DNA from: Pseudopyrenochaeta lycopersici
Lineage: Eukaryota > Ascomycota > Dothideomycetes > Pleosporales > Pseudopyrenochaetaceae
Assembly (NCBI GenBank): GCA_003313425.1
Contig: NHZP01000078.1
Span: 62,001 to 126,000, forward strand
DNA: 64,000 nucleotides
Direction of reading: 5' to 3'
Numbering within the stretch: the stretch's first letter is position 1; every line of letters begins with the position of its first letter. This document shows, one piece after another, positions 1 through 10,477 of the stretch. The notes beneath the pieces were generated by a model. That model saw only the letters and a program-made list of their open reading frames with translations. It was not told where the DNA came from and made no database searches. Position numbers and translations under genes: made by a program.

Positions 1-2
1 AA

Positions 3-182
3 GACCTCAGCCTAGGCAAGGATCCCTGCACTACGTTCACGAGTCGTATGCTTAGTGATCGGTGTAAGGGCAGCTGCCATTGTGCCAAATTCAAGTCATG
101 CACACCGCATTTTATCAGACATCCCGTGTGCGCGAATATTAAGGCCTATGGAATCACTCTGAGCATCTTCAATGACGCTTAG
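3..182 (+). other. Open C-terminal reading frame, Cys-containing, cut by window edge
   Basis: A frame is open from base 3 to a stop at 180-182. It contains six cysteines in about 45 residues, including C-x3-C-x-C-x5-C. No upstream sequence is available, so start, signal peptide and family cannot be judged. It could be the end of a small cysteine-rich protein or chance. I do not recognise it. Confidence 0.2.
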
Positions 183-884
183 CAAGCCGGACTGTGTGAC
201 AGAGCGATGAGAGGCTCGCGCGGGGGAAAGTGCATGGGTCAGCAAGCTTCTAGTCGTGCTGAAATCTTGTCCCATTCTGGCTTTCGGATCAGACTACACC
301 ATGTATGGAGATGCATAGCCTCTAAAATCGAGAATAAATCTTCTCGAGTGTATTGTCCACGACCCTTGAAGTGATTCTCTGGAGCCGACACCCGCTTGGT
401 GGGTACTAAAGAGGTAAAGCAGGCACGGTGATCTTGAGAACAGCAGTATGCGGAATGTAAGGTCGACAAGGGCCACGCTAGTGAGCTCGACGGAAGGCCT
501 GGAGCAGGTGATGGGATTTGATGCTCATCTGGGTAGATTGCTTCGGCGTGAGTACTTCCTCTGGAGCCAGGCAGATCGAAGGGACTAGTGGAAAAAAATC
601 CGTTTGAGAGGATGTGTTTTTCTAAAATTCTAATTATATAAAGTTCTTGTTTATACACATGCCAGTTGTAACCTGCATTTTTTAAAACGCCTTTTGACCA
701 CCGTCGTTAACAGGAGCCCTCTTCCTCGCCCTCTTTCTAATTACTACAGGCACTAAACTCCCTTACAGTAGTTAATCCTGACTTATCCTCTACTGATAAG
801 TTACTTTCCTTCTGTATTTGCTTTCTCTTGCGTGATTTACGTCGCGTAGCAGCTTCATTAGCTGCTTAAAGCTTAGCAACCTGC
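183..884. other. No recognisable gene
   Basis: The longest frame is a 139-codon minus-strand ORF at 239-658 with no recognisable domain and no clear splice structure. I see no repeat or RNA gene here. Confidence 0.4.
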
Positions 885-1455
885 TTGCCCAAGAAAACAG
901 CGGAGTGCATCAACACCTCGGCGCCTTTGGGTGAACCGAGCAAAGCGGGAGTCGATGCAATCGGCACTCTAGATGCGTACTCAGTCAACAGTTGGCAGTC
1001 TGCAGGTCAATTGCTAGAACTGTACCGACTTGTGCATCTCGCCACTCGTAACTGGTTAGCAAAAGAGGGCTTGTTAGTGAAATAGGAGGCTAAGCTATTG
1101 CACAACTGGAAGAAGTCTTCCTAGACGATAACTATGCGAACTAGAGCATTTGGAGAGCTGATTTGCTGCATGTGTGATATATCTTAGGTTCTACTGTTAG
1201 AAAGCAGAGACGAATTAGGGACTAGGGTTATGTGAGCAATTCAGACTGTACCTGCTAAGTGACGGAAGATATGATGAAGCAAGACAATCAATACTGCAAG
1301 TAATGGAGGGAAGAGAGAAGGCGCTTGGGGAAGAGCACCCAGACACGATGACCAGCGTATACTGCCTAGCTTTGCTACTTCATCAACTGCAACAATGTGA
1401 AGCTGCTTCGGTACTGTACCAGGGTAGCAGTCCACATCAGACCTTAGAGAGATAA
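885..1455 (+). pseudogene. NB-ARC/TPR (NLR-type) receptor relic
   Basis: Three consecutive pieces match the familiar order of fungal NB-ARC/TPR receptors. The first (about 950-1085) holds the ...LVHLATRNWL..EGLL motif that follows the NB-ARC domain. The second (about 1093-1170) reads AIAQLEEVF with an in-frame TAG. The third (about 1246-1440) is a kinesin-light-chain-like TPR with a GREKALGEEHPDT linker. The pieces lie in different frames, so there are several frameshifts as well as stops. Upstream ATPase and downstream TPR units are absent. This is a decayed fragment; the family call rests on motif recognition, not on a search. A better preserved member of the class sits at 62081-64000. Confidence 0.6.
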
Positions 1456-2029
1456 AATCGGCTTTCAATATCAAACTGTCCCAGTTGGCCCTATAGTGGC
1501 CGACGAGTCTGGGTATGTCGCGGAGTTAGGGAGTGGTGAAACTTCAGAAGCAGCCGAGCTTGAAAGTAACCAGTATCCTCAGGGCCGCCAAATCCAGGTG
1601 CTCGAGGCCCAGCAGTCGCTGCGAGCACGGACAAGCGCGCTACTAGCGCTATGTGCCCATCACTGTTTGCCGGCGCTACCTGGGTACGATGAGTCACAGC
1701 TTGTTATCCTTCAGAAAAGGTTTCTTTGATTCTCAACTCGCCCTCAGTTATATCATCTTGAGTCTCACATCTCTATTTCTTCCTGTCTCGCCTTTCTGAT
1801 CTCGATCTCCACGCTTTGCGGCGGTGGGTCTCCTCGAACCGGTATGCTTTCATAGATCTATGATTAGTTCTGAATCGGGAAATATCACCAGGGAACGTCA
1901 AACAACCAGGTAAAGTGGAGGCTTTTTATCAAGCAAATCAAATAAAGTTAAGCTTTTCATCAAGCAAGTAAAGTAAACGAGTAGCTATTTACTTCACTTG
2001 GTTTATGGACACATTGAAACAGCTACTAG
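1456..2029. other. No recognisable gene
   Basis: Only short overlapping ORFs occur on both strands (77 and 68 codons) without recognisable motifs. A pyrimidine-rich stretch lies at about 1735-1800. It may be the 3' flank of the minus-strand HET gene. Confidence 0.4.
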
Positions 2030-4387
2030 TCAAGCTAGAAGAAGATATTTCCACTCCGGATTTGCCAACTCCCACATATCTTCGTAGACATATCCAATAG
2101 CCCGCCGCTCGGCGTAATACCCCTTCCATTCCACTAACATGACGAAGATGAGGGGAACTCCTCGGTTACCAAATTCATCTACCCTCTCCCGCGTCGGAAA
2201 TTGCAACCGCGCTCGCTCTTCCGTTGATGTAGAATACCGGAAAAGTTGTATTAAGTGGGTTCCTTTTTTGCCAGGTCCACCATAGAGTTTCCCATGAAAC
2301 CAGACCTTTGCATCACTGGTGTAACGAACATAATATGGGTAGTATTGGATTACATGTTCCTCGTCTGATGCGTAATGGTGAAATTCGAAATGATCCGCTG
2401 ATATGTACCGCGCACGGATGGAGAGGATATCGACGTTTGGCAAAGACGGCGATTGTTTCTTCTGTTCATGAAGCTCGTCGTCGGTGAATTCGACGTGGCT
2501 GGTTAAGAAAGAGGGGTTACTTAGCAAGCTTGACAAGGGAAAGCCAACCGGCTCAAGCCAGCCAGCCCATGACCAGGTTGGGAAGCACTCATTTCGACGT
2601 AATTTACATGAAGGATCTAGGGCCTTATTATCTTTGTGCCTTGGTGACCAGAGTAGTCCAATCATAAAAAGCTTCATAGGGATGCCGCATCGGGACCCTC
2701 CGCCAGAGTGCCACTCTATTATGGAAAGGATACCAGAAAAGGCATTCAGGGCATCCGAACGATATGATAGGTTTCTCGTCGTATAAATTTCCAGGAGTCG
2801 TGCATACGTCTCAAAGCAGGCGTTGAGGTCTGGTTTATGAATGGCCATGATGCTGTCATTGAAGGACACTAGAGGCCAAAATGAGGGCTTTTCCTGTTCG
2901 AGTCGTCCATCGGAGCCATCCACATGCTCTGAGAGTGTATCCCACTCAAACGACACCAGTTCCTGGCACTGGAATACTGCGTTCCAATCGGTAAGATGTA
3001 AGCATCTTGGTGATAAGAGCCTCTCTTGGAGGGTCCAGCCTCTCGTCTCGTAGACTGAGTTTTGAAGGACTTCTGAGAATGATCGCCTTGCAATGACCGA
3101 GTATTCTTGGTCAATTGCTGCACAACCGGCAGGCCGTGTTCCAGGGCAAACTCCTGGCAGTCGGTAACTTGCATCTTTAGCCGACGTCGCGACGATAGTC
3201 AATAGAGATTGACTATATATTGCGTCCATGTTCGAGAGCTGCACATGCTTGTCCGGAGAATCTTGTATTATGCACAGAACATCTGTCCAGAGATATCGTT
3301 TTCCGAGCTGTCGCACAAGAGCCATCGCATCTTGGAAGATGTACGGTAACTTGCCAAAGTACGAGTTTAAAGAATGCCGCTGTTTTAAAGCGTTTATATT
3401 GGAGCTGTTAGCATCAGGAACTGGAACATCCCCTCTGACATAACTCAGCGCGAGATATTCTTCTGTCGACCAAGCTTCCTTTACACAATTCTCTTTGACG
3501 TCAATCAGGAGCAAATTTAAGGGGGTCAGAAGCGTTGAAGCTCGCCCTCGTGCAGAGCTGCAGAGCTTATGATGCATTAAACAAGTATTAAGGTTGTCTC
3601 GTATGAATTGGAAGTTAAGAGAGGACGCGATGTTGAAGCTCAATTGTTGCCGAACGATGTCGCCTCGTTTCTCGTCATCGACATAGACGGCATAACCGAA
3701 ACAAGGCGCAGGAAGCCCAGTGACCCGAATCTCGGGTACTTTGGTGGGGACTGAGCCTTGGTGGAACATGACTTCAGCTTGGGAGGCCAGCCCGAGAATA
3801 AGCTTGCAAAAGTAGCATTTCTTTCTTTCGAAGAGTTCCCTCATAGAAAGAGGCAAATGCGTCTGCCCTCCCCAATGCAAGTGGCGATATTTCCCTTGAA
3901 GTGTAGAACACACTCCGTTGCGCTGACAGAAATCGCAAAAGTGCTCCTGTGGGTCTACATCCCAAGATGTGGGGGGCGCTATCCAAAGTGAACGCGGAAC
4001 AAAAACTCGGTAGCGCCCTTGAATCTTGAGCCGTACGTCTACAATCCGCAAAGCCCATTTGGTCTGAAGGCGCCTCATCGGAGGGCTCCATTTCGTCATA
4101 AGGCAGCTCATCAGAGGGCTACATTCCGTCCGAAGGCAGCTCATCGGGGGGCTCCATTGCATCCAGAAGTGTTGGAAGAGAGCAGTTCCTAGGCAGTACA
4201 GAGAGTAAAGGATGGCGAAAAGGCCAATGAATGGACTAAAAATGCAAATCAAGATAAAGATCAACAATTTCTCACGCAGTGGCGACATTGAAACGGTTTT
4301 TACCGCCCACCCTAGAGAAGAGGGTTTGATATCTATACTTTTTCCCAGCATATAGGTTGTAGAACCAAAACTCGTCCATGCGTACAC
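2030..4387 (-). CDS. HET-domain protein with N-terminal membrane segment
   Basis: A single uninterrupted 785-codon ORF. Residues about 38-72 form a strongly hydrophobic stretch that could be one or two membrane passes. Residues about 76-112 carry an imprecise repeat of W-S-P-P-M/C-S-P-L-M type. A C-x2-C pair follows at about 151-154 and another at about 191-194. The HET domain (PF06985) spans about 312-470: LALSYV.GD, then LPYIFQDAMALVRQLGKRYLWTD, then the YSQSLLTIVATSA block, and further on RGWTLQERLLSPR. HET proteins trigger cell death in heterokaryon incompatibility. The normally conserved Trp of LSYxWG is Arg here (LSYVRGD). No introns are needed, and the length is usual for the family. 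Intact by sequence; whether the W-to-R change affects function is unknown. Confidence 0.85.
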   Translation of the reverse strand: MYAWTSFGSTTYMLGKSIDIKPSSLGWAVKTVSMSPLREKLLIFILICIFSPFIGLFAILYSLYCLGTALFQHFWMQWSPPMSCLRTECSPLMSCLMTKWSPPMRRLQTKWALRIVDVRLKIQGRYRVFVPRSLWIAPPTSWDVDPQEHFCDFCQRNGVCSTLQGKYRHLHWGGQTHLPLSMRELFERKKCYFCKLILGLASQAEVMFHQGSVPTKVPEIRVTGLPAPCFGYAVYVDDEKRGDIVRQQLSFNIASSLNFQFIRDNLNTCLMHHKLCSSARGRASTLLTPLNLLLIDVKENCVKEAWSTEEYLALSYVRGDVPVPDANSSNINALKQRHSLNSYFGKLPYIFQDAMALVRQLGKRYLWTDVLCIIQDSPDKHVQLSNMDAIYSQSLLTIVATSAKDASYRLPGVCPGTRPAGCAAIDQEYSVIARRSFSEVLQNSVYETRGWTLQERLLSPRCLHLTDWNAVFQCQELVSFEWDTLSEHVDGSDGRLEQEKPSFWPLVSFNDSIMAIHKPDLNACFETYARLLEIYTTRNLSYRSDALNAFSGILSIIEWHSGGGSRCGIPMKLFMIGLLWSPRHKDNKALDPSCKLRRNECFPTWSWAGWLEPVGFPLSSLLSNPSFLTSHVEFTDDELHEQKKQSPSLPNVDILSIRARYISADHFEFHHYASDEEHVIQYYPYYVRYTSDAKVWFHGKLYGGPGKKGTHLIQLFRYSTSTEERARLQFPTRERVDEFGNRGVPLIFVMLVEWKGYYAERRAIGYVYEDMWELANPEWKYLLLA

Positions 4388-4705
4388 ACATTTCTGTCCT
4401 TTGCAGAGAACTAAGTTCTGCTACGCCTTCTTGGCGATCCTGGGCCTGGCTTTCCGGGTTAGTATCCTATTGGCTAACTTGAATTGTTAGCGTGAGTTAA
4501 GATGTTTCATACTTCGCGGAATAGAGTCATGACGCACACCGTTTGATGCACATGCATTCACTCAAAAGAGTTACGACTACATGTAGGTTTCAAATTTAGC
4601 CAAAGGAAGTTCTGCAGCGCCTGGGAAATTCCGCATGGCGTTTATGATACTAAACTTTTGCGAATAGGACAAGAAGCGTAATAGGAATGTTGATCGTCTT
4701 GCTTC

Positions 4706-5211
4706 ACACGTTTCACTACTACTCGGACTACCTGAGTCCTCGGGTCACCCGAGTCTTCGGGTCACTCTCAAAATGTATGTACTGTAAGATCAGCACTTCC
4801 GACTTTCACTAATCTCGGCAAATCGCTTTGTAAAATTGCTTGCGATTTAAGAATCTTGAAATCTGTGCTTATAAGGTACTGTTATACATTTTTTATGCAG
4901 TACTAGTTATCGTCATGTGTGGAGGAATATTTGGTGCAGTTACGTGGCGAAGAATCTCTGCATAAATATCTTCTATTCGAGCTAAGAGTCTGTACTTAAG
5001 AAGAGAGGATTAAGACATTGTGAACATGTTATTATTACTTTTAAGCAAAAATAAGCAGTAGCTGTTGGAGTTGCTAGGATGAGTAATGCTGATTTTAAAA
5101 CGTACATACATTTTGAGTAGCCCGAACACTCGGGTGGCCCGAACACTCGGGTGGCCCGAACACTCAGGTGGCCCGAGGACTCGGGTGGTCCTAGCCATGC
5201 TGAAACACGTC
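4706..5211. mobile_element. MITE-like inverted-repeat element with CCCGAG-rich ends
   Basis: The left arm (about 4706-4800) and the reverse complement of the right arm (about 5084-5211) share tandem CACCCGAGT.TTCGGG-type blocks followed by ACTC..AAAATGTATGTAC and a weaker stretch (ATCAGCA..). The right arm holds more tandem units (about four, 5112-5188) than the left (about two). No ORF lies between the arms. Outer ends are imprecise (cacgtttcac / gtgtttcag), and I found no clear target duplication. This is best read as a non-autonomous foldback or MITE element. It lies between the HET gene and the rhodopsin-type gene. Confidence 0.5.
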
Positions 5212-5335
5212 ACTGTAACCCTGAGAGAACGGACTGGGGAAAGCACCTCTTGTTCAGAGGTCTGCGTCAACTGCCCTTAAAGTTTGAAGTGTTTAGCTGT
5301 AGCAGCGCTTTCGTCTTCGCACAGCTCGTTACTTC

Positions 5336-6657
5336 TTGAAATCACTGAATTCACTCCTGCACAATCAATCAATGTATTATCCAAGTCTCTGGCCGCGAGA
5401 CGAAGTCGTTGGTGTGATCCCGCCGCCTCTAGGGATTACACCCAATTTTAAAAATCCGCCATCTAAAGCGCGTGATCTTATTACTGTTCACATCGTATTT
5501 GCTATCATATCAACTGTGTTTATGGGACTACGATTTTACACTGCGCTTTTTGTTATACGCCGCGTAAGGCTAGACGATCGTGAGCCCTCCTACTATTCTC
5601 TCCAAAGACTCTTGATAACCCTTGTAGATCTGTTAATTTTTGCATGGGTTAGGCCTACTTAAAGTATCTACAGAGATGTTTGGCTAAACAAGTACCCTGA
5701 ATCCAGTTTCTAGCTTTGGCATTCTCCGTTACCGGCTCTCTCAGTAGGCGGCTTATACATCCATACCGACGCAGAGCATTAACTAAATATTTCTAGTCAC
5801 GCACTATGGATTTGGGCAACACTTATGGGATGTCCCATTTTCTGTTTTTAACCGCAACTTTTCAAAAGTAAAACAATGACTCTTCAGTCTTAGTCCTCTA
5901 TACATTCAGACAAAATGAGTGACTGACGCATTCCTAGATTTCAGCAACTATCGGAACGTGTTATGGCATCTCAATCATGTTCACTAAGCTCTCAATCCTC
6001 ATGCTCTTTATTCGATTTGTGAACCAGAGAAAGCTCCGAGTCGCTATATACTTTATTATGGCAATTATCGTTATATACAGCCTAGTGGCATCATTTGTAT
6101 GGGTGTACGCCTGCCGGCCGCTGGAAAAATGGTGGGATCTTACAATCACTAGTGGTTCATGCATAAACTGGCTAAAGATTCCAATCTTTAGTGGCGCTAT
6201 GAACACTGCTACAGATACTGTAATTCTTTTCCTGCCAGCTCTAATCTTACGAGATGTTCAACTCCCTAAGAAGCAAAAGGTTGGCGTTATAATAGTATTA
6301 ATGACTGGAGGATTGTATGTTGATAAACAGCTGCATAGGGTTTAAGCAGAATCAGCTAACAGGAGAATTAGTGTTGTGATTGCAAGCGTTATTAGATTGC
6401 AGCTGTTAGTGGACTTAACCTACACAGCGGATTTTACCTGGGAAGCTTTTCGTTCAATGGTGTGGTGGTAAGTGCAGGCAGTCTCAATTTCTGCTTCCAA
6501 TAGTGGTAATATTTCTGACACTGTGCTCAGGTCAGTTGAGGTGCACATAGCCATTGTTTGCGCATGTCTCCCAGCCGGAAAATCCTTTCTCTGCAACCCA
6601 ATGCCCACTCTTACTGGAAATACTATAAGGCGACCATCTATAAGATTCCTATCCTAG
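5336..6657 (+). CDS. Rhodopsin-domain integral membrane protein (seven exons)
   Basis: Splicing 5336-5579, 5628-5647, 5707-5743, 5797-5867, 5938-6314, 6372-6467 and 6531-6657 gives 972 coding bases (323 residues plus TAG) without internal stops. All six introns are GT-AG and 48-70 nt; intron 4 has CTGAC and intron 5 CTAAC branch sites. The product matches the fungal rhodopsin-like domain (PF20684) in order: VVGVIPPPLGITPNF start, RRVRLDD, HYGFGQHLWDVPF, MFTKLSILMLF, WVYACRPLEKWW, MTGGF, YTADFTWEAFRSMVWW and VHIAIVCACLPA. It is multi-pass in membrane, the group that includes PTH11-type receptors. An alternative ATG at 5372 is possible. The tail after CACLPA is short. Because every exon joins in phase, I regard the gene as intact although six-frame ORFs make it look broken. 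Confidence 0.75.
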
Positions 6658-6803
6658 AGGGAAGAAGTTGCGCAGTAGACGGGCTATTAGAAGTAGGCGG
6701 ATTATTTCAAGTAAGCAGATTTTGACAGTAGGTGAGCCTTATAGGTGTACTATGCGTATAGTTACACCAGAGCTATAAAGATAGTAAAGTGCCATAGTCT
6801 AGT

Positions 6804-7229
6804 TCTCAGATTCAAGGACTATTTGGCTTGATCTTTGATGATGAACGTGATCTTTTTTTGATTGGGTGTTGTCTCCCGTCCTTTCTATGGCTGCTGTGTT
6901 TCTGGAGGTTCCGAAGATTGTAGTATCAGTCCTACTATTAATTGCTTTTCCTGCGCAGTACTTCTGCGATTATCTTTTATATCTAACAGGCCTCACAGCA
7001 CTTCTGTAATCTGGAACTAGTATAGAGTTCTTAGCTTAATTGTCAAATTGTCAGATACAAGGAGAAGCTCAGAAGTACTGCATAGGAAAGAGCGACAAAT
7101 AGTAGGACTGATAACTATTGCGATCTACGAACCTCCGGAAGCAGAGGAGCTATAGAAGAAAGCAGCAGACAGAACAACAAAAAAAGGATCATCCATTCTC
7201 AACAAAAGATTCATTAATTCTGACAATAA
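6804..7229. mobile_element. Foldback element (or palindromic solo LTR)
   Basis: Bases 6900-6968 and 7070-7143 form a long imperfect inverted repeat (shared core ATCAGTCCTACTATT and GCAGTACTTCTG), and weaker inverted similarity extends outward to both ends. The left end (TCTCAGATTCAAG...) resembles a second site at 10478 that begins TGTCAGATTCAAG. The right end, AAGATTCATTAATTCTGACA, closely matches the end of the Copia LTR at 36042 and 41126. No ORF is present. It may be a MITE that shares LTR-like termini or a rearranged LTR; I cannot decide between them, and no target duplication is obvious. Confidence 0.45.
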
Positions 7230-7266
7230 TACCGTACTTTGCCTTCATATTCTGAACTAGCGTGAA

Positions 7267-7686
7267 CTAGGGCTGGAGGCTCGCTGGGTCCTCGCAGGCA
7301 GCTCGCTGGCGATCGTACGGACGGCTCCATCGCGTTCGCAGCTCAGGTGTACGCGTTATAAAGTTGTCAACCCGGTTCTTACTAACTGGCTTGCTACTAC
7401 GATCTTTCAGCAAATTATTGGCCATATCTCGTACGTCTGCCTTCGAGCAGGGTATACCACGTTCAGACTCCTCAAGTACACGCTGTACAATCACCTTCTC
7501 TTCTAGCTTTAACAGGCGCTTTGAGTTCGGCTCGCAGTCGCGTCGCCGACGTATTGTACGTTCAGGGACTTTGTAGATTGCCTCAGCGTGTCGTAGACTT
7601 CGAACTTGATTTCTTTGGATATCTAAGATAGCAAGCTGTACGTCAGCTTCAGTATAGGATTTTAGAGCTTGGTGTTGTTGAGGCAT
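7267..7686 (-). pseudogene. Pogo/Fot1-like transposase, N-terminal fragment
   Basis: 139 codons from an ATG at 7686. Residues about 8-55 form a Psq-type helix-turn-helix (SYTEADVQLAILDI...VPERTIRRR). A CENP-B type DNA-binding region follows and ends at RPYDRQRAACEDP. Pogo-family transposases are about 500 residues and continue into a DDE domain after that motif; here a stop follows five residues later and no DDE sequence lies downstream. The fragment therefore has the DNA-binding part only. It abuts the foldback element at 7229. Confidence 0.65.
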
Positions 7687-7689
7687 TAC

Positions 7690-8126
7690 GTGTTGTCGTT
7701 GCGCAGGCGTTTTGGTGAGGAAACTGCGGCGCTCGCTTGGGAAACACGTTATAGGGAATGATAGAAAGATATTCTTATATAACCTTTAAGTAGGTTAAGA
7801 ATTTAAAAGCTAGCGAGAGACGTATTAAAGATAGTAAACTTATATTAGAATATCGGCCTACTGTAGACGCTGTTGCGATGCTATGAGATGCAGAAACACA
7901 GAAAGCAATTAGTAATAGCCTAGATCCTTAATGACGTGATAATAAAATACGTTAAATCATTGATTCATTCCTTGTTAACAAGCCTGTGCCCAGGACCTAA
8001 TTATTCTGATCTGTGGTATTACGATGAACGCCACTTCTCTTATTCAGTGTGCGACAATCCGAACTTCACTTCCACCAAGGCGGATCTGGAGCCACCGGGT
8101 CTCAACCAAGGCCCAACATCGCTTGT
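7690..8126. other. AT-rich flank, no gene seen
   Basis: An AT-rich stretch at about 7750-7960 with many stops in all frames. It may be the remainder of the pogo-type element or the 3' flank of the secreted-protein gene. No motif recognised. Confidence 0.35.
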
Positions 8127-8723
8127 TCACTTGCATTCACCTTTGTTACAATGTTTACCACCTGTGCACTACGCAGCGGAGTACTAGTCAGCTTTGCTTT
8201 CTGCCCTCTCGACTTCCAAAAATATGATCATGGTACTTACCTTCTTCCCACAGTCACCACAATTATTGTCATCATCCCCCCAGCACTTTGTTGGCTTTCC
8301 ATTACAACATTTCTCATCATGTTTGCACTAATGCAGCCTTATTAGCACAGTCACTTCTTTGTATCTACCCCAAAAGCCTCTGCCAAGGACTTGACTCACT
8401 GGATTGCCGCACTTGCCGCAATGCTCATTATCTTTGTCTGTATCGCGACAAGTGTCATGACAAAGTTGCATAGACGGTTTCGTCTTATGCGGACCGCACT
8501 CATAGCATGGCCCATCCCCCTTAGCGCCCTTGGCTGTGCAATCTTTTCCATGATCCCCTTCGAAACATTCCTTACACCACTGGGCGCATTCGCTGTTGCC
8601 TTTCTCATCGGGATAGGCCGAGGCTGATACTGTACCCGCAGCTGGAAAGGTTAGTCTAGTGTGAGCTAGTCCCAGCGTGGACTTACCCAGCGCGATCAAA
8701 ACGAGCTTGAAGATCTTCGTCAT
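8127..8723 (-). CDS. Secreted cysteine-rich small protein (four exons), effector-like
   Basis: Splicing (minus strand) 8723-8687, 8641-8400, 8327-8241 and 8168-8127 yields 408 bases: 135 residues plus TGA. All three introns are GT-AG and in phase; intron 1 (45 nt) ends CTAAC..CTTTCCAG and intron 3 has CTGAC. Residues 1 to about 21 (MTKIFKLVLIAL..GTVSASA) form a signal peptide with an A-x-A type cleavage site. The mature part has about 19 cysteines in about 114 residues, with repeated HCGKCGNPC / NCGDCGKKC units and K/Q/D-rich spacers. The CGxCG repeat resembles patterns seen in STIG1-like and other disulphide-rich secreted proteins, but I assign no family. It could be a candidate effector or cell-wall protein. 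A TATA-like element lies about 90 bases upstream. The unspliced ORF would mis-state both ends. Confidence 0.65.
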
Positions 8724-8811
8724 GGTTTGTAGGTCAGTGATTGTTGTGGGGAAGAAAAGGCAAGATGAGATTCGGTTGCGACCTGCCCGACATACCACGG
8801 CGGAAGACTCT

Positions 8812-8819
8812 TATTTATA
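8812..8819 (-). promoter_or_regulatory. TATA-box-like element of the cysteine-rich gene
   Basis: TATAAATA on the minus strand, about 90 bases 5' of the ATG at 8723. Position and sequence fit a core promoter; transcription start is not known. Confidence 0.4.
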
Positions 8820-8824
8820 CTTTG

Positions 8825-10477
8825 CGTATAGGTTTCACATGTCATAGAGAACCATGCAAAGATGAATGTTGAGGTCATACGAGGAGGAGAATCTCAGCTG
8901 GTACAGAATGCCAACACAACACCACGCCCCCACTAATACATTCAACTACGGTTTCTAAATAGTACCGCCGTGCATATACCAAACCTAAAAAGGGTCTTAA
9001 CCCAAACTTGGGTTGGCATGCGAGAAAGAGGGTTATTGATCTGCACAAACATGATGAAACCCACAAGCTTCTTCATTGTTATCCCACTGCGATCAGCAGC
9101 GGTTATTTTATTATGCATATCTTCAAACCCTATTTCCAGTATTGATAATTATTATGCATTGTGTTAGGGCATCTCAAGCCTCTTTTTGCATGTAGGTCTC
9201 AGCTCTCTGCACTCTCCGTCATCTTGCACTATGCCATCCCTTTGTAGTCTAATACTAACGTTCGCCTCTTACAAATTTGCATTACTATCCTATGGCAATA
9301 CCCTGTGTCCAATTCTGTACTCTTGAGCACAATTACAAAAGGTGTTCTGGGAATTTGATCATGGGCTTAGGAATTGATATCTGTAGATTTACCCCAAATA
9401 CCCCCTTCTATGTTCTCTAAATCTTGAAGCTTAGAGACTAAAATTTGCCTTTGGTGGCTCATAAGGAAGAGTATGGAGCCAATAGGCAGATCCAAAAGAG
9501 CCAAGTACAGAAGCTACATAAAGTATACTTGGATCTACTCTTACGTAAGTGCGCAAGATTATTAGATAGCACAATATTCTACTAACATTATGTATGTGGT
9601 TTGCATGCCTAAAAAGCGGTAAATTGAAACTTTTCTTTGTTCAATAATATTTGAAACGGAGATGACCGCGTTGTTCCGCGGACATGATATACGGTTCTTG
9701 CCAAGGTATGTGTTCATGGCATGTAGCGTTGAGCCGTTCCCCGCCATCATGGTGTCAAACACTTGTTGGGAATACCTGTTGGGAATACCTAAATAGTGCC
9801 TCCCCCACCTTGTGGCGTTTTAAGCTCGCTTCAGTCAGGCGACGAACTTTCATTGGAGCGGCGATCAGTGCGGTCTGTGAAGGCTATGTTATCAAATTAT
9901 CTCGTAGGGAACAATTAACTGGGCTTGTAGATTCATCATAGAACCTAAATCCTTTAGGACTGCTAGAGGAGCTGCCGTAGCTCTTGGATCATGAGCGAAT
10001 CCTATATTAATGATGTGCATTCCATCACCATGAGCACCCAATGATAGGCACAGAGAAGACTTCAACGCTGACGGAGGATGTAGGCCTGATTAATCATGCA
10101 GAGTCCTGTACGCTGATCGATTTGCTAGGGAGCTGTTACTGGCCCGATCTCCTGGTTTCTAGCTCCGCGGCTATGCTGTTATACGCGCCCTTGACGTCAA
10201 CGACACTAGGGACAATGTCTTCTAGAGCAAATCTCATCCCTGTGTAGCGAAAGTCCTCTGTATCCCGAGAGAGACGAGAGAATAATATCTTTACTCTCTG
10301 TATGCCGTCCCATACATCCCACTTACTCCAGCAACTTGACGTTGACTGCATCTCTCCATTAAGGCGCCAAACCCTGAGAGAAGTTCGACGTCTTCGACTC
10401 GAGCCTCACGGACATTGTGGCGTAGAGGTGACGATTGCGGGGCGGGAATGCTGACATGGAGTGTGGCCTCCTGTCAG
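8825..10477. other. No confident gene
   Basis: About 1.65 kb of mixed composition. A minus-strand frame at 10136-10351, extendable upstream in another frame to about 10440 across a possible GTAAGT splice site, looks protein-like (…FSRLSRDTEDFRYTGMRFALEDIVPSVVDVKG). I recognise no family. The remainder has only short ORFs. Confidence 0.35.

Noticed and set aside
1491..1729. Overlapping ORFs of 68 and 77 codons on both strands
   Set aside because: No motif, opposite-strand overlap and no splice evidence; likely chance.
10136..10351. 71-codon minus-strand ORF as a gene
   Set aside because: Protein-like, but family, start and neighbouring exons could not be established.
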